A stretch of 29,149 nt of DNA from JAGQTE01 sp964648005 (lineage in GTDB: Bacteria; Actinomycetota; Acidimicrobiia; Acidimicrobiales; Acidimicrobilacustridaceae). Numbering within the stretch: the first letter of the stretch is position 1; each line of letters opens with the position of its first letter. Location: the NCBI GenBank assembly GCA_964648005.1, contig CAZYKR010000015.1, positions 1 through 29,149 of the forward strand, in the 5' to 3' direction. The translations under genes were made by a program, and so were the position numbers. The notes under the pieces were generated by a model. That model had not been told where the DNA came from. It saw only the letters and a list, made by a program, of their open reading frames with translations, and searched no databases. Shown piece after piece: positions 7,671 to 16,518 of this stretch.

Positions 7671-8986
7671 TCGGCGCGCGGCGCCGCGTCGCTGTGCGGG
7701 ATCGGCGTGTGCGGCAACACCTCGGGCCGCAGGATCAGGCGCGGGCCGCGGTCCCAGGTGAGGTAGTTCCACGCCCAGTTGATGAACACCGAGACGCGGT
7801 TGCGCACGCCGACGAGATACACCAGATGCAACAGCAGCCAGGCCAACCACGCCGGCATGCCGCGCAGGCGCACCCCGATCGGGAGGTCGGCCACCGCCGC
7901 CCGCCGTCCGATGGTGGCCATGGTTCCCTTGTCGAGGTAGTGGAAGTCGCCCCGGGGTCGGCGCTCGATGGTGCGCAGCACCTGCTCGGCGGCGTGGCGG
8001 CCGCCCTGGATCGCCACCTGCGCCAGCTGCGGGAGCCGCCCGCCGGAACCGTCATCGATGTCCGCGATGTCGCCGACGCAGTACACATCCGGGTACCCGG
8101 GCACCGACAGGTCGCGGTGGACCACGATGCGCCCGCCGCGCCCGCGCGCCACGGGGAGGGCCTGTGCCAGGGCGCCCGCCTGGACGCCGGCTGCCCACAC
8201 CAGGCACCGGGTGTGCAGCACCTCGCCCCCGGCGAGCACGACGTGGTCGACGGCGACCGACTCGACCGCCGTCCCGGTGCGCACCTCGACGCCACGCCGT
8301 TCCAGCGCAGCGCGGGCGTAGGCACCCGAGTGCTCGTCGAAGGCGGCGAGCAGCCGCTCGCCCTGCTCGACGAGGACGATGCGCGACCGGTGGACGTCGA
8401 GATCGTGGAAGTCGTCGGCGAAGACCTTCTCGACCAGCTCGGCGAGCGCGCCCGCCACCTCGACGCCGGTCGGGCCGCCGCCCACGACCACGAAGGTCAG
8501 TACCCCTTCGGCCACGAGGCCGGGCTCGGCCGACGCCGCCTCGAAGAGGCTGATCACGTGGTTGCGCAGGCGCACCGCCTCCTCAAGCGTGTAGAGGGGG
8601 AAGGCCAGCTCGTCGGCGCCGGGGATGCCGAAGGTGTTGCACCTCGACCCGGCGGCGACGATCAGGTGGTCGTAGGGCACCGCGGGGAGGTCCGCCAGCT
8701 CGACCCGCCGGCGATCCAGGTCGATGCCGGTCACCTGGGCCTTGCGGAAGAACACGCGGCGCTGGCGCCGGAACAACCCGCGCACGGCGTAGCCGACGTC
8801 GGCGGTGTTCAGCCCGGCGGTGGCCACCTGGTACAGCAGCGGCTGGAACGTGTGGTAGTTGTGCCGGTCGATCACCGTGACGTCGACCGCTTCGTCCTCG
8901 AGCCGCTTGGCGGCGGCGAGGCCGCCGAAGCCGGCACCGATCACCACGACATGGGGACGTACAGCCACCTCCGGATCATGCCCCAT
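7649..8986 (-). CDS. ndh: Type II NADH dehydrogenase (NDH-2)
   Basis: A 445-residue monotopic flavoprotein that oxidises NADH and reduces quinone without proton pumping. An FAD-binding VVVIGAGFGGLAAAKRL lies near residues 13-29. An NAD-binding VVVGGGPTGVEVAGALAEL lies near 160-178, and the second FAD motif CVGDIADID near 300. A quinone-site pattern AQVAIQGGRHAAEQ follows. The C-terminus (WLAWLLLHLVYLVGVRNRV, then FINWAWNYLTWDRGPRLIL) is the hydrophobic membrane anchor. The ATG at 8986 overlaps the lhr stop codon by 11 nt, so translation is probably coupled to the helicase gene. A later start nearer the Rossmann motif is possible but would lose the coupling. Confidence 0.95.
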   Translation of the reverse strand: MGHDPEVAVRPHVVVIGAGFGGLAAAKRLEDEAVDVTVIDRHNYHTFQPLLYQVATAGLNTADVGYAVRGLFRRQRRVFFRKAQVTGIDLDRRRVELADLPAVPYDHLIVAAGSRCNTFGIPGADELAFPLYTLEEAVRLRNHVISLFEAASAEPGLVAEGVLTFVVVGGGPTGVEVAGALAELVEKVFADDFHDLDVHRSRIVLVEQGERLLAAFDEHSGAYARAALERRGVEVRTGTAVESVAVDHVVLAGGEVLHTRCLVWAAGVQAGALAQALPVARGRGGRIVVHRDLSVPGYPDVYCVGDIADIDDGSGGRLPQLAQVAIQGGRHAAEQVLRTIERRPRGDFHYLDKGTMATIGRRAAVADLPIGVRLRGMPAWLAWLLLHLVYLVGVRNRVSVFINWAWNYLTWDRGPRLILRPEVLPHTPIPHSDAAPRADQAGTSA

Positions 8987-11900
8987 CGGCGCGGCCGGCG
9001 CGGCCGTCGATCTGGACCACCAGCCCGCGGTACCCGTCGGTGCACCCGGCCTGCAGCAGCGCCGGCGCCAGCGGCGACGTGCGCGCCGGGTCGCCATCGA
9101 TGGTGCGCAGCTCCATCGAGCGCCGTCGCCCGTCGCGCACGATGCCGACGAGGGCGTCGGCCAGGGCCCGATCGACGACGTCGGGGGCCACGCCGTCGAA
9201 CACCGGGGCGTCGGCGGTCGGGAAGCGCCACAGCCCCGCGCCCGACCGGTCGAGCCAGGCCAGCGCCATCCCGCGCCAGAGCACGACGAGCGCGCCGGCC
9301 GCACGGGCGGGACGGCCGGCGGTCGGCGGCCAGGGCAACACGGCGCCGTACGGCTGCGCCGGGTCGGTGGCGGCCAGCACCAACGGCGGATCGGCGGCGG
9401 CCACGGGGGCCCGCACCCGGTCGACGGCGCCGGGGAGCGCGAACTGGGCGCCGCCGAGGCCGGCGACGAAGTAGCCCCGCCGCACGTGACCGCGCTCCTC
9501 GAGGGCGCCGAGGACCGGGTAGAGCGCGGCGAACCCCCCGGGCACCCCTTCCGAGCGCACCGTCTCGCGGGTGACGAGGCCGTGGCGTTCGAGCAGCTGC
9601 GCCGCCATGGCGTGGGCCTGCTCCGTCGGGGTGGCGGGCGGGGTCAGCAGCGGCGCCACCAGCGACCAGCGCCCCGAGCCGGCAGGCGGGCCGACGGCGC
9701 GCAACGCACCCACGCGCGGCCGCCGTCGGCCGGCAGCGCCACGACCCGACGACCGTCGTCCCGGGGTGGGCAGCAGCGCCCGGACGGGTCCGAGCGAGTC
9801 GTTGGTCACCACGCCGGACCACACCAGCGCCCAGATGGCGTCGAGCACGCTGTCGTCGTCGTGCGGGCAACCGGCCTCGGCGGCGGCGGCCACCAGGTCG
9901 GGCCAGAAGAGGGCACCGTGATCGGCCATGGCGGTCCGCAAGGCGTCGCGCAGCGCTGCGTGCTCGTCGGCGGTCGGCCCCGGGTCGACGGTGGGGTCGT
10001 CGGCCGCGTCGGGGTCGAGCGCCGCAGGCCGCTCGCCGTCCCCACCCGGTGGTGCCGGCGCGTCGATCCAGGGGGTCAGCAGCGTCGGTGCCTGGTCGCG
10101 GAAGCACAGGCGGATCCGGCCGTCACGGCGGCCCAACGGCCCCGCGCCCGCCCACACCACCTCGCCGGCGGCGCAGAGCGCGTCGAGATCGGCCGGCCGA
10201 TAGTCGGGCACGCGCGCCGGCAACACGTCGCGCTCGAGCACCGACGCAGGGATGGCCACCCCGGCGAGCACGCCGAGGGCGTCGGCGACACCGTCAGCGC
10301 CGCGCCGCCGACCACCGACGCCCTGCCAGCCGGGTGCGAACCGGGCCAACGCGGACGCGTCGACGGGCTCGATCTCGCGTCGCAGGGCCGCCAGGCTGCG
10401 CCGCCGCACCTGGCGCAACACCTCGGCGTCGCACCATTCACGCTGCACACCGCCGGGCCGGAACTCGCCGTGCACGACGCGGCCGCGCCCCTCGAGCGCG
10501 CGCAGCGCCACGGTCACGGGGTCGATGCCGATGCCGTAGCGACGCGCCACCTCGGCCGCCACGAAGGGTCCGTGCGTGCGGGCGTAGCGCGAGACGAGGT
10601 CCTCGAGCGGCGCCGCCACCGGATCGGTGTACGCGGCGGGCAGCCCCGGCGGCAACGCCGTGCCGAGCGCGTCGCGCACGCGCGCCGCGTCCTCCGCCGC
10701 GATCCACCGGGCCTCGCCGGCGATCTGCGCCTCGAAGGCGCGGCGCTCGGTGGCGAGCTGCGCCAGCCATCCCGCCACCACGTCGGCGCCGTCGGCGACG
10801 CCGTCGAGGCGACATCGGGCCGCCACCTCGGCCACCGTGAGCGGACCGAGGCCGCGCAGCAGGTCGTGCACGGCGTGGTGGTCACGGGCGCGACGCGCCT
10901 CGCTCGTGCGTTGGAGGTCCGCCTCGAGGGCGTCGAGCACCTCGGGGTCCAGCAGCTCGCGGAGCTCCTCGGCGCCGAGCAGGTCCGCCAGCAGCTCGCG
11001 ATCGAGCGACAGGGCCATGGCCCGTCGCTCGGCCAGCGGTGCGTCGTAGGCGTACATGTACACGCCGACCCAGGCGAACAGCAGCGACTCGGCCATGGGC
11101 GACGCGCTGGACGAGTCGACCGCCACCATCCGGATGCGGCGCTGCGCCAACCCCTCGAGCACCTCGATCAGCGCCGGCACGTCGAAGAGGTCGTCGACGC
11201 ACTCGCGCGTCGCCTCCAACAGGATTGGGAAGTCGGCGAACCGGCCGGCGACGCCGAGCAGGTCGGCGGCGCGCTGGCGCTGTTGCCACAACGGCGTGCG
11301 GCGATCGGGGCGACGGCGGGGCAGCAGCAGGGCGCGCGCCGCCGCCTCACGGAACACGGTGGCGAACAGCGGCGCGGTGTGCAGGTAGCCGACCACGCGG
11401 TCGCGCACCTCGTCGGGTGCCAGCGCCAAGGCGTCCGGTGCCACCTCGTCGACGGCATCGGGCAGGCGCAGCACGATGCCGTCGTCGCTCCACATGATCT
11501 CGGGGTCGACGCCCCACACCTCGGCCAGGCTGGACCGCAAGGCGATGGCCCAGGGCGCGTGCACCCGCGCCCCGAACGGGGTGAGCACGCACACCCGCCA
11601 GTCGCCGATCTCGTCGCGGAACCGCTCGACGACGACGGTGCGATCGTCGGGGACGACGCCGGTGGCGGCGGCCTGGTCGTCGAGGAAGGCCAACAGGTTG
11701 CGCGCCGCCAGGTCGTCGAGGCCGTGCCGCTCGACGAGCCGGGCGTAGGCGGCGTCGGGGGCGGTGGCGCGCAGCTCGCGGGTGAACGCCCCGACGGCGC
11801 GCCCCAGCTCGATGGGGCGGCCGGGGCCGTCGCCGTGCCAGAACGGCATCTTGCCGGGCTGCCCGGGCGCCGGTGTGACCACGACCCGGTCGAAGGTGAT

Positions 11901-13637
11901 CTCCTCGATGCGCCACGTCGAGGCGCCCAGCAGGAACGTCTCGCCGGGGCGGCTCTCGTAGACCATCTCCTCGTCCAGCTCGCCGACCCGGGTGCCGTCC
12001 GGCAGGAACACGCCATACAGGCCGCGGTCGGGGATCGTGCCGGGGTTGGTGACGGCCAGGCGTTGCGCGCCGGGCCGAGCGCTGACCGTGTCGGTCGTGC
12101 GGTCCCACACGACGCGCGGTCGCAGCTCGCCGAACTCGTCGGACGGGTACCGCCCGGCCAGCATCTCCAGCACGTTGGCGAGCGCCTCGTCGCTGAGCCC
12201 GGCGAACGGCGCGGCACCCCGCACCAGGGTCGCCAGGTCGGTGACCGTGCGCGGTTCGAGGGCGACCGCCGCCACGATCTGCTGCGCCAGCACGTCGAGC
12301 GGGTTGCGGGGCACGCGCGTGTGCTCGATCAACCCGTCGTGCATGCGTTGCACCACCACCGCCGCCTCGAGGAGGTCGGCACGGTGCTTGGGGAACAGCA
12401 CCCCGCGGCTGGGCTCGCCGACCTGGTGACCGGCACGGCCGACGCGCTGGAGCCCCGAGGCGACCGAACCCGGGGACTCGACCTGGATGACGAGGTCGAC
12501 GGCGCCCATATCGATGCCGAGCTCGAGCGAGCTGGTGGCGACGAGCCCGCGCAGGTCGCCCCGTTTGAGCTCGTCCTCGATGGCGAGGCGCTGCGTGCGC
12601 GACAGCGAGCCGTGATGCGCCTTGACCAGGGGCCGCTCCACCGCCGGTGGGGCACCCTCGGCCTCGTCACCGCGGGCATCCCCACCGGCGTCGAGCTCGT
12701 TGAGGCGGGTGGCGAGACGTTCCGCCAACCGGCGGGCGTTGACGAACACGATCGTCGAATGGTGCTGGCGGATCAGCTCGAGGATCTGCGGATGGATGGC
12801 GGGCCAGATCGACGAGCGGCCGGTGGGGTTGGCGTCGCTGTCGCCCGGTGACGCCATGTCCTCGACCGGCACCCGCACCTGCACCTCGAGCGGCTTGCGC
12901 ACGCCGGCGTCGACGATGGTGACCGGGCGCGGCGACGCGGGCGCCTGGTGACCTCCCAGGAAGCGGGCGATCTCGTCGAGCGGGCGCTGCGTCGCCGACA
13001 GGCCGATGCGTTGGAGGGGGCCGTCGGTGCGCTCCTCGAGGCGCTCCAGCGACAGCGCCAGGTGGGCGCCGCGCTTGGTCGGTGCCAGGGCGTGGATCTC
13101 GTCGACGATCACGGCCTCGACCCCTGCGAGGGTGTCGCGGGCCGCCGAGGTGAGCATCAGGTACAGCGACTCGGGCGTGGTGATGAGCAGGTCGGGCGGG
13201 TTGCGGATGAGCTTGCGGCGCTCGTCGGCCGGCGTGTCGCCCGTGCGGATGCCCACCGTGGGCAGGGTGACCTCGACGCCGAGCCGCTCGGCGGCGTGGG
13301 CGATGCCGAGCAGCGGGGCCCGCAGGTTCTTCTCGACGTCGACCGCCAGCGCCCGCAGCGGCGACAGGTACACCAGGCGCGTGCGCCGGGTGCGGTCGGT
13401 CACGGGGGGCGACGTCATGAGCCGGTCGATGCCGGCGAGGAAGGCCGCCAGCGTCTTGCCCGAACCGGTCGGCGCCAGCACCAGCGTGCTCTCGCCGGCG
13501 GCGATCGGCGCCCACCCCTGGGCCTGCGGTGGCGTCGGCGCGGCGAAGCTCGACCGGAACCACGCCTGCACGGGCGCGGAGAAGCCGTCGAGCGGGTCGC
13601 GCCCGGTGGCGACGTCGGCGGCGGGCGTCGGAGCCAT
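8976..13637 (-). CDS. lhr: Lhr-family superfamily 2 DNA helicase
   Basis: A 1,553-residue ATP-dependent 3'-5' DNA translocase and helicase, the usual length for full Lhr with core and long C-terminal region. Walker A APTGSGKT is at 55-62, DEIH at 179-182, motif III GLSATQRP near 215, and the motif IV region IVFVNARRLAERLATRLNEL. Motifs V/VI read VATSSLELGIDMGAVDLVIQ and LQRVGRAGHQVGE. Downstream lie the winged-helix and barrel domains of the Lhr core and then the C-terminal region. In mycobacteria Lhr belongs to a DNA-damage-inducible repair set. A basic, low-complexity stretch near 9690-9760 is probably a linker in the C-terminal region. The ATG at 13637 has a -10-like TAGCGT 6 nt upstream. 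ndh overlaps its stop codon. Confidence 0.96.
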   Translation of the reverse strand: MAPTPAADVATGRDPLDGFSAPVQAWFRSSFAAPTPPQAQGWAPIAAGESTLVLAPTGSGKTLAAFLAGIDRLMTSPPVTDRTRRTRLVYLSPLRALAVDVEKNLRAPLLGIAHAAERLGVEVTLPTVGIRTGDTPADERRKLIRNPPDLLITTPESLYLMLTSAARDTLAGVEAVIVDEIHALAPTKRGAHLALSLERLEERTDGPLQRIGLSATQRPLDEIARFLGGHQAPASPRPVTIVDAGVRKPLEVQVRVPVEDMASPGDSDANPTGRSSIWPAIHPQILELIRQHHSTIVFVNARRLAERLATRLNELDAGGDARGDEAEGAPPAVERPLVKAHHGSLSRTQRLAIEDELKRGDLRGLVATSSLELGIDMGAVDLVIQVESPGSVASGLQRVGRAGHQVGEPSRGVLFPKHRADLLEAAVVVQRMHDGLIEHTRVPRNPLDVLAQQIVAAVALEPRTVTDLATLVRGAAPFAGLSDEALANVLEMLAGRYPSDEFGELRPRVVWDRTTDTVSARPGAQRLAVTNPGTIPDRGLYGVFLPDGTRVGELDEEMVYESRPGETFLLGASTWRIEEITFDRVVVTPAPGQPGKMPFWHGDGPGRPIELGRAVGAFTRELRATAPDAAYARLVERHGLDDLAARNLLAFLDDQAAATGVVPDDRTVVVERFRDEIGDWRVCVLTPFGARVHAPWAIALRSSLAEVWGVDPEIMWSDDGIVLRLPDAVDEVAPDALALAPDEVRDRVVGYLHTAPLFATVFREAAARALLLPRRRPDRRTPLWQQRQRAADLLGVAGRFADFPILLEATRECVDDLFDVPALIEVLEGLAQRRIRMVAVDSSSASPMAESLLFAWVGVYMYAYDAPLAERRAMALSLDRELLADLLGAEELRELLDPEVLDALEADLQRTSEARRARDHHAVHDLLRGLGPLTVAEVAARCRLDGVADGADVVAGWLAQLATERRAFEAQIAGEARWIAAEDAARVRDALGTALPPGLPAAYTDPVAAPLEDLVSRYARTHGPFVAAEVARRYGIGIDPVTVALRALEGRGRVVHGEFRPGGVQREWCDAEVLRQVRRRSLAALRREIEPVDASALARFAPGWQGVGGRRRGADGVADALGVLAGVAIPASVLERDVLPARVPDYRPADLDALCAAGEVVWAGAGPLGRRDGRIRLCFRDQAPTLLTPWIDAPAPPGGDGERPAALDPDAADDPTVDPGPTADEHAALRDALRTAMADHGALFWPDLVAAAAEAGCPHDDDSVLDAIWALVWSGVVTNDSLGPVRALLPTPGRRSSGRGAAGRRRPRVGALRAVGPPAGSGRWSLVAPLLTPPATPTEQAHAMAAQLLERHGLVTRETVRSEGVPGGFAALYPVLGALEERGHVRRGYFVAGLGGAQFALPGAVDRVRAPVAAADPPLVLAATDPAQPYGAVLPWPPTAGRPARAAGALVVLWRGMALAWLDRSGAGLWRFPTADAPVFDGVAPDVVDRALADALVGIVRDGRRRSMELRTIDGDPARTSPLAPALLQAGCTDGYRGLVVQIDGRAGRADGA

Positions 13638-13643
13638 CCCCTC

Positions 13644-13649
13644 ACGCTA
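13644..13649 (-). promoter_or_regulatory. -10-like element of lhr
   Basis: Minus-strand TAGCGT ends 6 nt before ATG 13637, with GAGGGG directly abutting the ATG. This fits a leaderless transcript. It lies in the 84-bp gap shared with the divergent DtxR-family gene. Confidence 0.4.
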
Positions 13650-13709
13650 CCCACCGCCGCTGACAGCGCTTCCGTGCACCGGCCCGGTCACGCGGCGACG
13701 GCGCCCCGA

Positions 13710-13715
13710 TACACT
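13710..13715 (+). promoter_or_regulatory. -10-like element of the DtxR-family gene
   Basis: TACACT ends 6 nt before GTG 13722. No Shine-Dalgarno sequence is present. Hexamer and spacing closely match those at 1708. Confidence 0.5.
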
Positions 13716-13721
13716 TGCCCC

Positions 13722-14378
13722 GTGGCTGTCGACTACCACCCGGCGTTCGAGGAGTACTGCGAAGCGATCTTCGAGCTGCGCGAAGACGACGTCGACGTCA
13801 TCCAGGCTCGCATCGCGGAACGGCTCGACATCTCCCGCCCGGCGGTGTCGGAGATGATCCGGCGGATGGAGGGCGAGGGTCTCGTCAGCATCGACGGCAC
13901 CATCTCGCTCACGACCAAGGGCACGACGCTGGCCGAGTCGGTGGTCCGCCGCCACCGCTTGGCCGAGCGGTTCCTCACCGACGTGCTCGGCCTGTCGTGG
14001 TCGGAGGCGCACGTCGAGGCGGGGGTCTGGGAGCACGTCATCTCCGACAACGTCGAGGCCGCCATGGTCAAGCTGCTGGGCGAGCCGACGACCTGCCCGC
14101 ACGGCAATCCGATCCCCGGCACGGCCTACGTGGCGCCGACGACGGTCCCGCTGAGCGAGGTGGCCGTCGGCGACGGCTTCACCGTGGCCCGCATCCCCGA
14201 GGAGCTGGAGTTCGCACCGGGCATGCTCGAATGGCTCGAGCGGTCCTCGTTGCAGCCCGGCATCGCCGGTGTGGTCACCGAGTCGTCCCCCGACGGGACC
14301 ACGACGGTCGAGATCGAGGGCCGCCACGTCGGCATCGGGGTCTTCGCCAGCGGCCGCATCCTGGTCACGGCCAGCTGA
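13722..14378 (+). CDS. DtxR/MntR-family metal-dependent transcriptional regulator
   Basis: A 218-residue repressor. The N-terminal winged helix includes VIQARIAERLDISRPAVSEMIRRMEGEGLV (about 26-55). The dimerisation/metal domain has RRHRLAERFLTDVLGL, WEHVISDNVE and CPHGNPIPG. A C-terminal SH3-like FeoA domain covers about 145-218. Candidate ligands are H78, E82, H97, E104 and H105, plus E11 and E14 near the N-terminus. The position of DtxR Cys102 (MntR Glu99) is Gly101, and DtxR Met10 is replaced by E11. The GTG start places the conserved YxxAIxEL helix at the normal distance. It converges on the iron-transport operon and is divergent from lhr. Iron or manganese homeostasis is the expected role, but the metal cannot be fixed from these ligands. 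Confidence 0.93.
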   Translation: MAVDYHPAFEEYCEAIFELREDDVDVIQARIAERLDISRPAVSEMIRRMEGEGLVSIDGTISLTTKGTTLAESVVRRHRLAERFLTDVLGLSWSEAHVEAGVWEHVISDNVEAAMVKLLGEPTTCPHGNPIPGTAYVAPTTVPLSEVAVGDGFTVARIPEELEFAPGMLEWLERSSLQPGIAGVVTESSPDGTTTVEIEGRHVGIGVFASGRILVTAS

Positions 14379-14381
14379 GCC

Positions 14382-14404
14382 GGCCGCAGCGGCGCCGCCC
14401 GGCC
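14382..14404. terminator. Hairpin between convergent dtxR-family gene and cupredoxin operon
   Basis: GGCCG pairs with CGGCC and encloses the palindrome GCGGCGCCGC, giving about 10 GC pairs with small bulges. It fills the 27-bp convergent gap and could stop transcription from both sides. There is no U-tract. Confidence 0.4.
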
Positions 14405-14405
14405 C

Positions 14406-14984
14406 TCAGCTGCCGACGGCGATGACGGTCGCCATGCCCTCGGCGAAGTGGCTCTCGATCGTCCCGTCGGCCTCGGTCTCCACCAGGTTGCACAGCAGCA
14501 CGTAGGACCCCGGCGCCAAGTCGAACACGCCGTTGCAGTCCTCGCCGGCCGGGAACGCCTCGATCTCGCCGAGCACGCGATCGGTGCCGTAGGCCTCCTC
14601 GTCGAACGCCCCGTCGGCGTCGGTCGGCAGCGCCGCCACGTCGTCACCGACGACGACCACCACCTCGTGGGGCTCGTCGCCGACGTTGGTGGCGACGATG
14701 TTGACCTTGCCGGCGACCGCCGGGCCTTGCGGCGACACGTAGAAGTCGCCCAGCGTGACGTCGAGCTGGCTGTCCGCCACCGAGGAGTCACCGACCGGCT
14801 GGCAGGTCGGCTCCACGCCCGATGCCGACCCCGACCCGCTGCCGCTCGCCGCGCCGCTGCCGCTCGCCGCACCGTCGATCTCGCGCACGGCGGCGCCGTC
14901 GTCGGTGCCGCAGGCAGCCGCCGCCACCGCCAGCGCCGCCATCGCGCTCCACGCCCACATGCGCGCCCGCTTCTCGCTGCCCAT
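14406..14984 (-). CDS. Cupredoxin-like (blue copper) lipoprotein
   Basis: A 192-residue exported lipoprotein. The signal peptide ends at an AAAAC lipobox with Cys25. A Gly/Ser/Ala linker (38-56) follows, then a beta-rich domain. His106 (EPHEVVV), Cys165 (YVLLCNL), His179 (ESHFAEG) and Met184 are in the order expected of type 1 copper ligands. The 13 residues between Cys165 and His179 exceed the plastocyanin or azurin loop, and Cys61/Cys150 could form a disulphide. The likely role is electron transfer or copper binding on the outer face of the membrane. ATG 14984 starts 10 nt after the stop of the GT-C gene and has AAGGA upstream, so it is the last gene of the Fe(III)-transport operon. This linkage suggests a metal-redox role, which is inference. 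Confidence 0.8.
   Translation of the reverse strand: MGSEKRARMWAWSAMAALAVAAAACGTDDGAAVREIDGAASGSGAASGSGSGSASGVEPTCQPVGDSSVADSQLDVTLGDFYVSPQGPAVAGKVNIVATNVGDEPHEVVVVVGDDVAALPTDADGAFDEEAYGTDRVLGEIEAFPAGEDCNGVFDLAPGSYVLLCNLVETEADGTIESHFAEGMATVIAVGS
14836..14871. repeat. Two tandem 18-bp repeats in the cupredoxin linker
   Basis: Two adjacent 18-bp units, 14836-14853 and 14854-14871, differ at one base. They encode two copies of the six-residue GAASGS in the Gly/Ser linker between lipid anchor and cupredoxin domain. Copy number may vary between strains by slippage, which would change linker length in steps of six residues. Confidence 0.8.
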
Positions 14985-14994
14985 CACGTGTCCT

Positions 14995-16518
14995 TCACCC
15001 GTCTCCTTGCACGGACGACCGCTCGGTCGCCGTCGTCTGACGACCTCTCGGCCGCCGTTGTACGACCATGCCACGGCCGTCCCCAGCGCGCCCGTTCGGA
15101 TCGGCCGCCCACCATCCCACAGCGAGGGCGGCAGCCAGGAGCACCGCCCACGCCACCTGGAACCCGGTCGGCGCCGGGACGGCGCGGCCGTCGGGCAGCA
15201 GTGCCCGCCACTGCGCCGACAGCGGCGCCGCCGTGGCGGCGAAGTCGATGATCAGCTGCCGCCGTCGCGTCAACACCTCGCCGAGGAGCCACGCCCAGGT
15301 CACCATCCCGAACGCCGCCGCCACCCAGAACGCGGCGCGCACCCGCGCCTCGGCGCGGGGCCGCTCGGTGGCGAGCACCTCAGCCGCCCAGGCCATCGTC
15401 AGCACGAGCGTCGGCAGCACGGCGACGACCTGGCGGCCGGGCCACCACCAGCCGTGCATCGTCAACGCCACGAAGGTGGCGGTCAGCCATCCGGCGGCCA
15501 TCGGCACGACGAGGGCGGCCCAGCCGGGTGGGCGCCGCCGCAGCAGCGCTCCCACCGCCGGCACGGCGAACAGGAGCACCGGAGCCCACGCCACCAGGCC
15601 GAAGTCGCGATCGACCAGCAGGCCGATGACCCGCACGCTGCGACCGAGGTAGTCGGGGGTGACCCCGACCACGGTGAGCTCCCCGCCGACGAAGTGATCG
15701 CCGGCGGCGTACGCCGTCCACCCGCCGTAGACGGCATGGTGCACCAGGGCGAACGCCGCCGCACCGCAGGCGCCGGCGGCCACCAGGACCGCGGACGCCA
15801 CCCGGGCGTCGGCGCGCCACAGCCGGACGAGGGCCAACCCCCCGAGCGCCACGGCCACGGGCAGGTACTTCACCGACAGCCACGGCAGCGCCGTCAGCGC
15901 GACGAGCAGCACCGCCATCGGTGCCGGCCGCGCCGGCGCCGCACCGGTCACCGCACCGATCACCGACACCACCGCCAGCGCCGCCAGCAGCTCCGGGTAC
16001 AGCTGGGTGCCGTACACCACCAGCGGAGGCACCACGCTGGTGCACGTCACGACGACGGCGGCTCGCCGCGGTCGCACCCCGAAGCGACGCACCGCCACCC
16101 AGGTGGTGACCATCGCCAGCGCCGCCGCCACCAGCGCCCCGAAGGCTTTGGCCGCGACCCAGGCGCCGGCATCGCCCGCCACCCCCAGGCCGATGCGCAC
16201 CGGCACCGCCAGCACCAGCGGGTACAGCGGATCGTGCGGGCTGAGACGGGTCCGGCCACCGTCGAGCGGGGCCGTCTGCTGCGGCAGCGGCGCTTCGTGG
16301 AAGGCCGACCACCGATGGTCGTTGAGCTCGTCGCGGATGTTGAGGTCGCCGTCCTCGGCCAGGCTGATGGCGCTGAGCAGGTACTGCGGCTCGTCGGCGG
16401 TCACGCGGGCGTCGTGCTCGGCCCGCGCCCCGATGCCCACCGACACGACGACGCCGACGACAGCCCCGACGAGGAGCAGGACCCGGCGCAGCGACGGACC
16501 CGGCGTCGCTCCGCTCAC
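14995..16518 (-). CDS. Polytopic GT-C-like membrane glycosyltransferase
   Basis: A 507-residue protein with roughly a dozen hydrophobic helices. Right after the first TM (about 12-30) an acidic loop reads TADEPQYLLSAISLAEDGDL, with D42-E43. An acidic motif in the first extracytoplasmic loop is the catalytic-base signature of the GT-C fold, whose members use polyprenyl-phosphate sugars. A second loop has LSPHDPLYPLVLAVP, and WWWPGRQVVAVLPTL is also family-like. The exact family and acceptor are not recognisable. The GTG start overlaps the permease stop as GTGA, which argues strongly for this start and for coupled translation. Its presence inside an iron-transport operon is unexplained; it may decorate a lipid or an exported protein. 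Confidence 0.7.
   Translation of the reverse strand: MSGATPGPSLRRVLLLVGAVVGVVVSVGIGARAEHDARVTADEPQYLLSAISLAEDGDLNIRDELNDHRWSAFHEAPLPQQTAPLDGGRTRLSPHDPLYPLVLAVPVRIGLGVAGDAGAWVAAKAFGALVAAALAMVTTWVAVRRFGVRPRRAAVVVTCTSVVPPLVVYGTQLYPELLAALAVVSVIGAVTGAAPARPAPMAVLLVALTALPWLSVKYLPVAVALGGLALVRLWRADARVASAVLVAAGACGAAAFALVHHAVYGGWTAYAAGDHFVGGELTVVGVTPDYLGRSVRVIGLLVDRDFGLVAWAPVLLFAVPAVGALLRRRPPGWAALVVPMAAGWLTATFVALTMHGWWWPGRQVVAVLPTLVLTMAWAAEVLATERPRAEARVRAAFWVAAAFGMVTWAWLLGEVLTRRRQLIIDFAATAAPLSAQWRALLPDGRAVPAPTGFQVAWAVLLAAALAVGWWAADPNGRAGDGRGMVVQRRPRGRQTTATERSSVQGDG

Noticed and set aside
8859..12851. A 1,330-codon plus-strand open frame antisense to lhr and ndh, and similar long antisense frames at 3438-5924, 14755-17037 and 16611-18332
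   Set aside because: They lie opposite well-conserved genes, are rich in Arg, Ala, Gly, His and Gln, contain no domain motifs, and are expected in DNA of this GC content.
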